Source: JAYOFM01 sp038117225
Lineage (GTDB): Bacteria > Pseudomonadota > Alphaproteobacteria > Rhodospirillales > Casp-alpha2
DNA length: 25,791 bases
Assembly: GCA_038117225.1 (NCBI GenBank)
Contig: JAYOFM010000045.1
Location: forward strand, 1-25,791
Reading direction: 5' to 3'
Under the pieces are notes generated by a model. That model was not told the DNA's origin. It saw only the letters and a list, made by a program, of their open reading frames with translations, and ran no database searches. Within the stretch, counting starts at the first letter, position 1. The number at the start of each line of letters is the position of its first letter. Both the position numbers and the translations under genes were made by a program. Positions 6,650 through 16,067 of this stretch are shown here, in pieces.

Positions 6650-9076
6650 GTGACCGAACATGCCAAGGTTTGCGTCATCGGCGGCGGCGTTATCGGCTGC
6701 AGCATCATCTATCACCTGACCGACATGGGCTGGCGCGACGTGGTGTTGCTGGAGCGCACGGAACTGACCGCCGGGTCGACCTGGCATGCCGCCGGCGGCG
6801 GCAACAGCCTCAATGGCAATCCGGTCATTTCGCGCATGATGGCGGAAACCTTCAAGCTGTGGGCGTCGCTGGAAGAGGAAACGGGGCAAGCCACCGGGGC
6901 GCATATCGTCGGCGGATTAATGTTGGCCGAACATCCCGATCGTCTCGACGATATCAAGCGACTGCACGGCATCGGCCGGCGCATGGGCTTTGAATACGAA
7001 CTGCTGAGCCCGGATGAAATCAACGGCCGCTATCCCTACATCGTCCCCGACAAGTTGCTGGGCGGGTTGTTCGATGCGCGCGGCGGTCACACGGACCCGT
7101 CCGGCCTGACCAACGCCTACGCCATCGGCGCGCGCAACCGGGGCGCCACGGTGCACCGCCATGATCCGGTGGAGCGCCTTGAGCCGCAGCCCGATGGAAC
7201 GTGGTTGGTGCACACGCCGAAGCGCACGGTGCACGCGGAAATCATCGTCAACGCGGCCGGCTTTCGCGCCAACGAGATCGCGGCCATGACCGGCGCCGCC
7301 CTGCCCTTCCATGCCATGGAACACCACTATCTGGTGTTCGAGCGTATCGACGAGATCGTCAATCAACCGGTCGAGCCGCCGGTCATCCGCGACGTCGACA
7401 ACGCATGTTACATCCGCCGCGAGGGCGAAGGCATGCTGGTCGGGATCTACGAGCACGAGTCCCACACGTTCGGCGAAAACGGCATCCCCGCCGATTTCGG
7501 CATGGAGCTTCTGCCGGAGGACCTCGACCGCATCGCCGGGCACCTGGAAAAGGCGATGGAAAGAATCCCGTGCCTGGCCGAGGCCGGCATCAAGCGGATG
7601 GTCAACGGGCCTTTCTGCTTCACCCCCGACGTGCGCCCGTTGTTGGGTTGGATGCCGGGCCAGAAGAACCATTTCTGCGCCGCCGGCTGGCTGGCCGGCA
7701 TCGCCATGGGCGGTGGTGGCGGACGCTGGATCGCCGAATGGCTGATCGAGGGGCGGCCGAGTATCGATCTGTCGAGCTGCGACGTCGCCCGCTTCGGTGA
7801 TTGGGCGCTCGGCAAATTCGCTCTGGAAAAGGCACACGAAGCGTATTCGACCCGCTATAGCATCCATTATCCGGGGGAGGAACGAGACGGCGGGCGACCG
7901 TTGCGCCAGGCGCCAATCTATGAACGCCAGAAGGCCAAGGGCGCCGTATTCGGTTCCGCCTATGGCTGGGAGCGGCCGCTGTGGTACGCCACCGACGGCA
8001 TGGTCGCAAAAGACGACCACGGGTTCCGCCAGCACAAGCTGAACTGGTTCCGGGCAGTGGGCGACGAGTGCCGCGCGCTGCGAAGCGGCGTTGGCGTCAT
8101 CGATTTGTCCGCCTTCGCCAACTACGAGGTTTCTGGCGCCGGCGCCGAGGTGTTCCTTGACAGTCTGGTGGTCAACAAGGTGCCGACCCGCGAGGGCCGG
8201 CTGGTGCTGGCGCCGATGCTCGACCACGCCGGCGGCATCATCGGCGACATCTCCATCACCCGGCGGAGGCCGGATCGATTCACTCTGGTCGGCGGCGGCG
8301 CCGCGCAGGGCATCCACGAACGCTGGTTCCGCCAGCACCTGCCGGACGACGGCAGCGTGGTCTTCAACAACACCTCCGCCGAGATGGCCGGCCTCGCCAT
8401 CGCCGGGCCGAGTTCACGCGATCTGCTGGCACGGCTGACCAACGACGATGTTTCGGGCGAGGCGTTCAAGTTCCTCGATGCCCGCGAGATGACCGTCGGT
8501 GGCGTCGACGCTTATGTCATGCGGGTCAGCTTCACCGGCGATCTCGGATACGAAATCCACGTCTCGATGGACAACGTGGCCAAGCTTTACGACGCCTTGT
8601 TCGAGGCCGGGGCCGACCTCGGCCTGCGCGACGTCGGTGCCCGCGCCATGGACTCCATGCGCCTTGAGAAAGGTTATCCCCGCTCGGGTATGGAGCTGAC
8701 CGCCGATGTGTCGCCATTCGAGGTCGGGCTCGATTTCGCCGTGAAACTCGACAAAGGCGACTTCATCGGCCGCGATGCGCTGGTCGAGCGCCAGAAAGCG
8801 GGGCCGCGCTGGGACCTGCATATGCTCGCCGTCGACGTCGATGATTCCGACGCAATCACTAACGAACCGGTGCTCAAGGGTGGCGACGTCGTCGGCGTCG
8901 TGACCTCCGGCGGTTACGCCCATTTTTCCGGCCAAAGCCTCGCCATGGCACTGATCAGTCCTGGCGCGGCGGCTCCGGGCGATCGGTTGGCCATCGAGAT
9001 TCTCGGCGACGAACGTCCGGCAACCGTGCTGGCGGCACCACCCTTCGACGCGGACGGCGCGCGCCAGCGAGGATAA
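6650..9076 (+). CDS. Dimethylglycine/sarcosine dehydrogenase-like FAD protein with GcvT domain
   Basis: This 808-residue protein has the two-part build of dimethylglycine dehydrogenase and sarcosine dehydrogenase. The N-terminal FAD-dependent oxidoreductase (about 5-370) begins with the dinucleotide motif IGGGVIGCSIIYHL and has STWHAAGG, whose His46 matches the residue that covalently carries FAD in DMGDH. The C-terminal half is a GcvT-type folate-binding domain (about 425-710, with FTGDLGYEIHV and RDVGARAMDSMRLEKGY) and a GcvT C-terminal barrel (about 717-795). Family members oxidise N-methyl groups and pass formaldehyde to tetrahydrofolate. The start is GTG at 6650, with AGGGAG about 10 bases upstream. 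The exact N-methylated substrate is not known. It is flanked by a divergent NIPSNAP gene and a downstream GntR/FCD regulator, its likely local regulator. Confidence 0.9.
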   Translation: MTEHAKVCVIGGGVIGCSIIYHLTDMGWRDVVLLERTELTAGSTWHAAGGGNSLNGNPVISRMMAETFKLWASLEEETGQATGAHIVGGLMLAEHPDRLDDIKRLHGIGRRMGFEYELLSPDEINGRYPYIVPDKLLGGLFDARGGHTDPSGLTNAYAIGARNRGATVHRHDPVERLEPQPDGTWLVHTPKRTVHAEIIVNAAGFRANEIAAMTGAALPFHAMEHHYLVFERIDEIVNQPVEPPVIRDVDNACYIRREGEGMLVGIYEHESHTFGENGIPADFGMELLPEDLDRIAGHLEKAMERIPCLAEAGIKRMVNGPFCFTPDVRPLLGWMPGQKNHFCAAGWLAGIAMGGGGGRWIAEWLIEGRPSIDLSSCDVARFGDWALGKFALEKAHEAYSTRYSIHYPGEERDGGRPLRQAPIYERQKAKGAVFGSAYGWERPLWYATDGMVAKDDHGFRQHKLNWFRAVGDECRALRSGVGVIDLSAFANYEVSGAGAEVFLDSLVVNKVPTREGRLVLAPMLDHAGGIIGDISITRRRPDRFTLVGGGAAQGIHERWFRQHLPDDGSVVFNNTSAEMAGLAIAGPSSRDLLARLTNDDVSGEAFKFLDAREMTVGGVDAYVMRVSFTGDLGYEIHVSMDNVAKLYDALFEAGADLGLRDVGARAMDSMRLEKGYPRSGMELTADVSPFEVGLDFAVKLDKGDFIGRDALVERQKAGPRWDLHMLAVDVDDSDAITNEPVLKGGDVVGVVTSGGYAHFSGQSLAMALISPGAAAPGDRLAIEILGDERPATVLAAPPFDADGARQRG

Positions 9077-9405
9077 GGTCCGACCTCAGCCATCTCCATG
9101 CCATCATCAGGTGCCGAAATGGCGGTAAATGATTGACATTACCGACCAAATTCCCTTGCCGTCCCGCCACCCGGACTAACTCGAATCAGCTAATTCGCAG
9201 TTGGCAAATCATTGATATTAAAGGCTTAGATTCAATATCGGGTCGATACGGTAATGAACGGCTAGGACACGGCCGGATCGAAATCCGAGTACCTGTTGCT
9301 CCAGGCGAGTTAATTTGGTGATATTTGGCCGACTCATCCGCGCATTTTCGAACTTGTGCGCCACCGGCGCATCGAACGGCGAAAAGACCTTATGCAACAA
9401 AATTC
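9077..9405. other. Intergenic region with weak inverted repeats
   Basis: These 329 bases hold no convincing gene: a 62-codon open frame at 9133-9321 lacks a ribosome site and family resemblance. The stretch is AT-richer than its surroundings. It carries the inverted repeats CGAAT (9182-9186) / ATTCG (9193-9197) and GATATT (9214-9219) / AATATC (9234-9239). The second overlaps a possible promoter, TTGATA (9212-9217), 16 bases, AATATC (9234-9239). It could be the control region of the GntR gene, including its own operator. No terminator with a U-run is seen after the flavoprotein gene. Confidence 0.35.
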
Positions 9406-10119
9406 ATGAAACAGATCAGGGACGAAAATCGCGCGCGACGGCACAAGCTGTCGGCGCAACTCCATTCCGACCTGCTGAACAGTATTCTCAGCGGTGATCT
9501 TGGCATCGGCGCGCCACTGCCGACCGAACACCAGCTATCAGACGATTACGGCGTTTCGCGCGCCACCGTCCGCGCGGCCCTAGGAAAATTAAAGGACGAC
9601 GGCTATATCGACTCACGGCGCGGGTCCGGCACCTTCGTCAAGGAACGAGAAGATCCACAGGTTTTGCGCGCCTTCGCGCCGATGTCGAGTTTGCGCGACC
9701 TGGAAAAATGTTTCGAGGCCCGCTCGGTAATCGAAAGCGAAATCGCCGCCATCGCCGCCGAGCGCCGCGGTGACGCGGATGTCGCTTATTTCGCGGATCA
9801 TCTACGAGAGATGAAGCGATTACTCGACCTGGGCGAACTCCACACTTCGGAAGACACGGCATTTCACCTCCGCCTCGCCACCATCACCGACAACCCGTAC
9901 TTCAAATCAATCCTCGGTTCGTTACGGCCGCACATCCTGATCGGCATGAACATCACCAAGACGCTGCCACGGGGGCCGCGCAGGGTTCACGTGGCCCGGT
10001 CCGTGACCGAACATGAACGCGTCATCGACGCCCTCATTGCCGGCTCGCCGGAACGAGCGCGCAAGGCCATGCGGGAGCACATTCTTCTCTCCCAGCGCCG
10101 GTTGTTTCACGGAACCTGA
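9406..10119 (+). CDS. GntR family transcriptional regulator, FCD (FadR-type) subfamily
   Basis: This 237-residue protein has an N-terminal winged helix (about 14-79, with LPTEHQLSDDYGVSRATVRAAL, a GntR recognition region, and the wing SRRGSGTFV). A C-terminal FCD domain (about 98-232) retains the His residues expected for metal/ligand binding: H154 in FHLRLA, H203 in EHERVIDAL and H225 in MREHI. Such dimers bind operators and release them when an organic acid or similar ligand binds. I chose the ATG at 9406. A TTG at 9325 would add 27 residues of unlike composition; neither has a good ribosome site. It follows the flavoprotein gene on the same strand, so it probably controls that gene and perhaps NIPSNAP. 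Confidence 0.88.
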   Translation: MKQIRDENRARRHKLSAQLHSDLLNSILSGDLGIGAPLPTEHQLSDDYGVSRATVRAALGKLKDDGYIDSRRGSGTFVKEREDPQVLRAFAPMSSLRDLEKCFEARSVIESEIAAIAAERRGDADVAYFADHLREMKRLLDLGELHTSEDTAFHLRLATITDNPYFKSILGSLRPHILIGMNITKTLPRGPRRVHVARSVTEHERVIDALIAGSPERARKAMREHILLSQRRLFHGT

Positions 10120-10141
10120 GTAGCGGAAACTCGACCCGACG

Positions 10142-10156
10142 ACCGGCAGCGCCGGT
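10142..10156. repeat. Short perfect hairpin after the GntR gene
   Basis: ACCGGC (10142-10147), loop AGC, GCCGGT (10151-10156) forms a perfect six-base stem 22 bases after the GntR stop. It could help end transcription before cbpA, but no U-run follows, so it is not a standard intrinsic terminator. Confidence 0.3.
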
Positions 10157-10271
10157 TCCTGGCGTGACGCTGCTCCACGCACTACATAGTAGATATACAG
10201 TCAAACCGGCCGGCCGTTGACCTACCTGCCCGGCCGCTATTCGACGGCGTCGAAACCTAGGGAGCCAGACC

Positions 10272-11183
10272 GTGGCCGACGAACTCTACAAGATACTTGG
10301 TGTCCAGCAGAACGCGTCGCAGGCCGATATTCGAAAGGCCTACCGCGCGCTGGCCAAGAAACACCATCCGGATCTCAATCCGGGTGACAAAGCGTCGGAG
10401 GACACCTTCCGCAAGGTCCAGACGGCGCACGATATTCTGTCCGACAAGCAACGGCGCGCACAGTACGACGCCGGCGAAATCGATGCGGAGGGCAAGGAAA
10501 CACCGCGTCACTTCTATCGCGAATACGCCGGTGGCGATGGCGGGCACCCCTACACCTCAAGCGCCGGATACGAGGACCTGGGCAATATCTTCTCCGATCT
10601 GTTCCGGGCGCAGAATCGGGGCGGCGAGAATGTTCATATACGCATGCGCGGCGGCGACGTCCGCTACCGACTGCAGGCGTCGTTCCTGGAAGCCGTCAAC
10701 GGCGCCAAGAAACGCGTCACCATGCCCGACGGCAAGACGCTCGATATCTCCATTCCACCCGGCCATCGCGATGGTCAAATCCTGCGGCTGCGCGGTAAAG
10801 GCATGCCTGGGCTCGGCGGCGGCGAGGCCGGCGACGCTTATGTAGAGGTCCAGATCACCCCGCATGCGATTTTCCGGCGCCGCGACCGCGACATCCTAAT
10901 CGATCTGCCGGTGGCGCTGCACGAAGCGGTACTCGGCGCCAAGGTTAGCGTGCCGACGGCGCATGGGCCGGTGACCATGACCATTCCGGCCGGAGCCAAT
11001 ACCGGCGACACGCTCAGACTAAAGGGCAAGGGTGTTCCGAAGGCCGGCAAGCACGCGGCGGGGGATCAATTGGTGACGCTACGCGTGGTGTTGCCCAAGG
11101 GCGCGGACGAGTCTCTCAGGAACTTCCTTAAGGACTGGAGCAAGGACCATGCCTATGATCCGCGCCAGGGAATGGGAGGTTGA
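10272..11183 (+). CDS. cbpA: DnaJ-class co-chaperone CbpA
   Basis: This 303-residue protein begins with a J domain (4-68) carrying the DnaK-stimulating HPD motif (32-34), continues with a Gly-containing linker (about 75-110) and two beta-sandwich substrate-binding domains (about 115-285, with LRLRGKGMPG and LRLKGKGVPKAG repeats). It lacks the four CxxCxGxG zinc-finger repeats of DnaJ, which places it in the CbpA/class B group. It delivers substrates to DnaK and, in Escherichia coli, also binds curved DNA. The GTG at 10272 is preceded by AGGGAG. The cbpM-like gene follows four bases after the stop, and its ribosome site lies inside the cbpA end, so the two are coupled. Confidence 0.92.
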   Translation: MADELYKILGVQQNASQADIRKAYRALAKKHHPDLNPGDKASEDTFRKVQTAHDILSDKQRRAQYDAGEIDAEGKETPRHFYREYAGGDGGHPYTSSAGYEDLGNIFSDLFRAQNRGGENVHIRMRGGDVRYRLQASFLEAVNGAKKRVTMPDGKTLDISIPPGHRDGQILRLRGKGMPGLGGGEAGDAYVEVQITPHAIFRRRDRDILIDLPVALHEAVLGAKVSVPTAHGPVTMTIPAGANTGDTLRLKGKGVPKAGKHAAGDQLVTLRVVLPKGADESLRNFLKDWSKDHAYDPRQGMGG

Positions 11184-11187
11184 GACG

Positions 11188-11514
11188 ATGATGCGCGAAC
11201 CCGAAATTCTCGGCCGATTTGTCGGTCTGCGGCGCGAAACCCTGCAAATCTGGATCGATCGCGGCTGGGTCGTGCCGGAACGCGGCCAGCGCGGCTACAA
11301 GTTTCGCGAGATCGATGTCGCCCGCGTCGGCTTGATCCATGAGTTTTCGACCACCCTGGCGCTGGACGACGACGCCATGGACGTGGTGTTGCCACTGCTC
11401 GATCAAGTACATGGGCTGCGCCAGCAACTGCGGCGCCTCGCCGATGCCGTCAGCCGCCAACCGGACGACGTTCGCCAAAAGATCGCCCAGGCCGTCGCGG
11501 AAAACAGTGAGTGA
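11188..11514 (+). CDS. cbpM: CbpM-type chaperone modulator (MerR-like)
   Basis: This 108-residue protein has a MerR-like helix-turn-helix (RETLQIWIDRGWVVPER, about residues 15-32, then REIDVARVGLIHEF) and a C-terminal helical part with LDQVHGLRQQLRRLADAV. That is the build of CbpM, which binds the J domain of CbpA and blocks its activity. The start ATG at 11188 has GGGAGG 8 bases upstream; a second Met follows directly at 11191. Position right after cbpA is the strongest support. Chaperone modulation rather than DNA binding is the known role of the family in Escherichia coli. Confidence 0.86.
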   Translation: MMREPEILGRFVGLRRETLQIWIDRGWVVPERGQRGYKFREIDVARVGLIHEFSTTLALDDDAMDVVLPLLDQVHGLRQQLRRLADAVSRQPDDVRQKIAQAVAENSE

Positions 11515-11602
11515 CGCGCCGACCCGGCAGTGGTGGCTTTCCAACCCGGCCGGTGGCGAGTATAGGGGCGCGTCGCTGCCCTGAACGGTTTTCCATCACG
11601 CC

Positions 11603-12540
11603 ATGTCCTCGCTGATTTCCATTTCCGGTTTAAAGAAGATCTACGATTCCGGCTTCGAGGCCCTGAAGGGTGTCGATCTGGAGGTACAGGATGGCGAGAT
11701 TCTGGCGCTGCTTGGGCCCAATGGCGCCGGCAAGACGACGCTGATCAGTATCGTTTGCGGCATCGTCAACCCGACCGGCGGCAGTGTCACCGTTGGCGGC
11801 CAGGACATCATCCGCGACTACAAGAAGACGCGCGCGATGATCGGTCTGGTGCCGCAGGAACTGACCACAGACGCGTTCGAGACCGTGTGGGCCACCGTCC
11901 GTTTCAGCCGCAGCCTGTTCGGCAAACCCCGCAACGATACACATGTCGAACAGGTGCTGCGCGATCTGTCCCTGTGGGACAAGAAGGACGCCCGCATCAT
12001 GACCCTGTCCGGCGGCATGAAACGACGGGTGATGATCGCCAAGGCGCTGTCGCACGAGCCCCGGGTACTGTTCCTGGACGAGCCGACCGCCGGCGTCGAC
12101 GTGACCCTGCGCAAGGGCATGTGGGACATCGTCCGCGCGCTTCGCGAAACCGGCGTCACCGTCATCCTGACCACGCACTATATCGAGGAAGCGGAGGAAA
12201 TCGCCGACCGGGTCGCCGTCATCAATCACGGCGAAATCATCCTGGTCGAGAACAAGGCCGAACTGATGCGCAAGCTGGGCAAGAAGCGGCTGATTCTGCA
12301 ATTGCATGAACCACTGGAAACCGTGCCCGGGGCGCTATCGCCCTACGACCTTGATCTGGCCGCCGACGGTGGGCAACTGATCTACACCTATGACATCAAT
12401 GCCGAGAGCAAGGGCATCACGGCGCTACTCGGCGAACTCAGTGCCGCCGGCATCCGCTTCCGCGACCTGGACACGACGCAGAGTTCGCTGGAGGAAATCT
12501 TTGTCACGCTGGTCGATGACGCCACCAGGGAGACCGCTTC

Positions 12541-12544
<4 letters not shown>
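11603..12544 (+). CDS. ABC transporter ATP-binding protein (ABC-2 export type, YadG-like)
   Basis: This 313-residue nucleotide-binding subunit shows Walker A GPNGAGKT (38-45), Q-loop VPQELTTD (about 83-90), signature LSGGM (135-139), Walker B VLFLDEP (155-161) and the switch His in TTHYIEEAEE. After the ATPase core comes a roughly 90-residue tail (about 222-313) ending in SSLEEIFVTLVDD, as in YadG- and NodI-type drug or glycolipid exporters. It powers export from the cytoplasmic face of the inner membrane. Its stop overlaps the ATG of the permease by four bases (ATGA), so they form one transporter. No strong ribosome site precedes the ATG at 11603. Cargo is unknown. Confidence 0.92.
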
Positions 12545-13291
<747 letters not shown>

Positions 13292-13302
<11 letters not shown>

Positions 13303-13501
13303 TGCCGCGCCGTTTTACCCAGCGGAAATAGACCGCCATGTAGACGGCGGCGAGAACGGTCCACACGGGTCCCGTCCACAAGAACGGCAGGCCGGCAAAC
13401 GCATGTGCCGCCCAGGTGAGAACGACCGGCAGGACGACCCAACCGGCGAACGCCAGCCATTTGATCGCTTGCGGGACTTCCGAAGGCGCATGGGCTTTCA
13501 T
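13292..13501 (-). CDS. Small two-helix membrane protein
   Basis: This 69-residue protein has two predicted membrane segments (about residues 14-32, WLAFAGWVVLPVVLTWAAHAF, and 38-56, LWTGPVWTVLAAVYMAVYF) and a basic C-terminus VKRRG. I place the start at the ATG at 13501, with AGGTGGG upstream; a GTG at 13513 would add four residues. It lies 12 bases after the GST-like gene on the same strand and is probably co-transcribed. Its last 11 bases overlap the end of the ABC permease gene on the other strand. I do not recognise a family and infer only an inner-membrane location. Confidence 0.7.
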
Positions 13502-13513
13502 ATCGGTTCCCAC

Positions 13514-14443
13514 CTACAACCGGGTCACGCGAAAACCGACGCGCGGGCTGTGAATACAGACCTCGCCAATGTCCTCATTCCGGTGCCGGACCGCAATATG
13601 CTGTGCCGACAACGCGACGATCTCGCCCTCGACGGCGGGATCATCGCCGACGCCGTCGGGGCGTACCGCGACGCGCATGCCCGGCGCCAGGCCTTGTGGG
13701 TCGTCCGGGTCGGCGTGAACAGGTGTCGCCGGTTCGGCGTCACGCGCGGCATCCAGCGCCTCAATGTCGGTCATCTCCGTCGACGCGCCATGGCCGATGG
13801 CGGCCACCCGCTGTTCCCATTGCTCCAGATTTGTGAACTGCTTGAAGAATGCCGGCCCCCGGTCCCAGCGGCCGCGCAGGAACCAGACCAGATAATAGCA
13901 GGCCGCATCCGGTAGTCCCGGCTGATCGCCCAGCATGAACGCCCGGCCACAGGCGAGCCGTTGTTCGATCCACTGAAACTGACCGCGAAGCTGCACCATC
14001 AACTCGGGCGTCCGCGCCGCCATGGCGGCGAAATCGAAGTCATCGCCAAAGTAGAGTCGCCCCCGGTCGGCGGCGAACTTTTCGTCCAATTTGGGCGCCG
14101 CATTGCTAAGCACGATGGTGACCGCGTCCTGGAATGGCCCGTTGGCTGCCCACTGAGCCACCGCCCAGGCCAGGCCGTCGGCGCCGCCGGGATAGAGCGT
14201 CGGTCCAGGATAGCGGCGCTGTAGTTCGCGGATGATGCAATCGCTATCGCAATAGATATCGGCGCCGATCTGCATTACCGGAGTGCGCCGGTAGCCGCCG
14301 GTCATCGGCGTCAGCGCCGGCCGCGGCGGCACCCGGGGGATACGCACGGAGCGCCATTGCAGCCCCTTGATGCCGAACACCACGCGCACCTTCTCCGACA
14401 CCGGCGATTCCAGGTAGTGGTGGAAGATTATCTCGTCGCGCAT
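13514..14443 (-). CDS. Glutathione S-transferase-like protein with extra C-terminal domain
   Basis: This 309-residue protein has a thioredoxin-like N-terminal domain (about 3-80; IIFHHYLESPVSEKVRVVFG has the active-site Ser13 position, and TPVMQIGADIYCDSDCII the cis-Pro and the glutathione-contact Asp-Ser), then an all-helical GST C-terminal domain (about 90-220). An additional segment of about 75 residues (from about 235) has beta-type sequence ending VGFRVTRL, which ordinary GSTs of about 200-230 residues lack. It may conjugate or isomerise with glutathione; substrate unknown. The start is ATG at 14443, with only a weak ribosome site. It follows the broken Rieske gene by 115 bases that contain two perfect hairpins. 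Confidence 0.83.
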   Translation of the reverse strand: MRDEIIFHHYLESPVSEKVRVVFGIKGLQWRSVRIPRVPPRPALTPMTGGYRRTPVMQIGADIYCDSDCIIRELQRRYPGPTLYPGGADGLAWAVAQWAANGPFQDAVTIVLSNAAPKLDEKFAADRGRLYFGDDFDFAAMAARTPELMVQLRGQFQWIEQRLACGRAFMLGDQPGLPDAACYYLVWFLRGRWDRGPAFFKQFTNLEQWEQRVAAIGHGASTEMTDIEALDAARDAEPATPVHADPDDPQGLAPGMRVAVRPDGVGDDPAVEGEIVALSAQHIAVRHRNEDIGEVCIHSPRVGFRVTRL

Positions 14444-14460
14444 GGTCGGCGCCCGTATGT

Positions 14461-14486
14461 GGCCAGCGGAATTACTTCCGCTGGCC
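14461..14486. repeat. Perfect 11-base inverted repeat before GST gene
   Basis: GGCCAGCGGAA (14461-14471), loop TTAC, TTCCGCTGGCC (14476-14486) is a perfect 11-base stem. On the minus strand it ends 17 bases before the GST-like ATG, so it could be a leader hairpin or an operator. It lacks a following U-run on either strand. Confidence 0.55.
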
Positions 14487-14512
14487 TAGCATACGGCGTT
14501 GCATGGTGCCAT

Positions 14513-14534
14513 AGGCGGTTTGGAGAAACCGCCT
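14513..14534. repeat. Perfect 9-base inverted repeat after Rieske gene
   Basis: AGGCGGTTT (14513-14521), loop GGAG, AAACCGCCT (14526-14534) is a perfect nine-base stem 24 bases beyond the Rieske stop on the minus strand. It could stabilise or end that transcript, though no U-run follows. A second, longer perfect hairpin lies 26 bases away. Confidence 0.5.
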
Positions 14535-14558
14535 GGCGGCACGGTTCCGGTATCCCGG

Positions 14559-16067
14559 CTAGCGATAGCTGGCTTCGAGCTCCGCCAGTTTTTCGCGGAT
14601 AAAGGATTCGCGTTCTGCGCCCGTCATGCCATCACTTTCATGAGTGGCGTCGATGACCGCTTGCGCCACGGCACGGCGGCGCTCGACCTCTTCCTTCAGG
14701 TCCGCCGCCTTCGGCACCTCAAGAACGTTGCCGCCGCAGTAGCTGTTGGGCTTGCCGTCCATGTCCTCCAACCAGGCGCGGACGGCTTCGGCCGAGGCCG
14801 CTGGATTTTTGCCGGTGACGGCATCGCGCAGCAGCTTGCGGAACAGATAAACCCCGCCGTCCGCCTTCATCGGATTTTCCAGGGCATGCACCGCGATCGG
14901 GCGCTGAGTGATGATGGCCTCGTAATCGCCCGGCGCGTACTGGGCGTCCTTGTAGCAGTCGCGCTTGCGGTGGTCCTCGGGGATCGGCGGCAATTCCCCC
15001 TGGCCGTAGTTCTTGCGTTCCGGTCGTCGCATGGCCACTTGGCCTTCCAGGAAGTCCATGTTTTCGTAGCCGACCATGCTCTTGTTGCCGATGTCGCGCG
15101 GATCGATGTTTGGCCCGATGACGCGCCAGCCGATCATCTTGGAATTGGTGTTGTCCACGGGCACCGTCCAGCGAATCATGTGCAGGCGCGAGAAGTGTTT
15201 CTTTTCCTTACCGTCCTCGAACAAATAGGAATGAAAGCTCAGGTTCGGTAGTGCTTGGTGGTTGACGCGGATAAAGATTTTTTCGTCATCGATACGGCGC
15301 GATGACGACCAGGCCATGCCCCTGCCCTCGTGCACCGGGAAAAACTGCAGATCGGGCCGCACCAGATAGGGGTTGGCGCCGGCCTCGCCGAAGGTCGTGC
15401 CCTGTTCATGGCCGGGCACCACCGCCGTGGTGTGCAGCGGGATGTGGTGGTACTGGTCGGCGGAATTATCCTGCACCTGCAGCCAGTTGCAGTGCTGGAA
15501 GTTGCTAAATGCCACCAGTTCGTCGTCCGGATGAACGGTGAAGTCGGATTCCCATTCGGGGAATGGCGGTTCTTCGGCCGGCGGCCCCATATAGGCGAAA
15601 ACAAAGCCATTTTGCTCGAATGCCTTGTAGGCACCCTGGCAGACACTCTTGGCGAATTGTTCCGCTTCCTTTTCCTCGCCGGTCGGCGCCGGTACCTCCA
15701 GGCAGGTGCCGTCCACGTCCCAGACCCAGCCGTGGTAGCAGCACATGATGCCCTTGTCCTTGACGATACCGTATTCCAGCTACGCGCCACGGTGCGCGCA
15801 GTGCGCGTGCAGCAAGCCAATACGGCCGCTCTTGTCGCGGAACGCCACCAGTTCCTCGCCGAGGATGACCAGGTAACGCGGCGTGTCGGTGATTTCCTCC
15901 GACATGCAGACCGGATGCCAGAAGCGGCGCATGTAATCGCCCATGGTGGTGCCCGGATCCGTTTCGGTCAGTAGCGGATCGTGCGCGGGGACCCGATTTT
16001 GAAAATAACCGCCGTAGGGCGTCAACTTGTCGCCTTCCGGTGTCGTGTTCTCGACTCGCTTGTCCAT
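14559..16067 (-). pseudogene. Rieske [2Fe-2S] ring-hydroxylating oxygenase alpha subunit, interrupted by in-frame TAG
   Basis: The frame from the ATG at 16067 to the stop at 14559 spans 502 codons of a phthalate-dioxygenase-type Rieske oxygenase, broken only by TAG at 15780-15782 (codon 96). The Rieske ligands are C90-x-H92 and C109-x2-H112, so the stop lies between the two halves of the motif. The catalytic domain keeps a mononuclear-iron motif with H207-x4-H212 (DQYHHIPLHT) and a typical C-terminal region (about 370-410). The start has an excellent AAGGAG Shine-Dalgarno. The rest shows no frameshift or other stop, so the mutation is recent, an error, or read through; one base change (TCG to TAG, Ser) explains it. 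Intact, it would use a reductase to hydroxylate or demethylate an aromatic or other substrate. No reductase gene is in the window. A separate downstream product could start at the Met at 15746 but would lack half the cluster. Confidence 0.88.

Noticed and set aside
6917..8338. A 473-codon open frame on the minus strand
   Set aside because: It lies wholly antisense to the flavoprotein gene, has low-complexity Arg/Ala/Gly/Asp-rich sequence from high-GC shadow coding, no ribosome site and no family motif.
9133..9321. A 62-codon frame in the gap before the GntR gene
   Set aside because: No ribosome site, no recognisable sequence, and it covers repeats that look regulatory.
15780..15782. Pyrrolysine or programmed read-through of the amber codon as the main explanation
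   Set aside because: Rieske oxygenases do not use pyrrolysine as far as I know, no Pyl genes are visible in the window, and a single base change or error is simpler. Kept only as a test in the findings.
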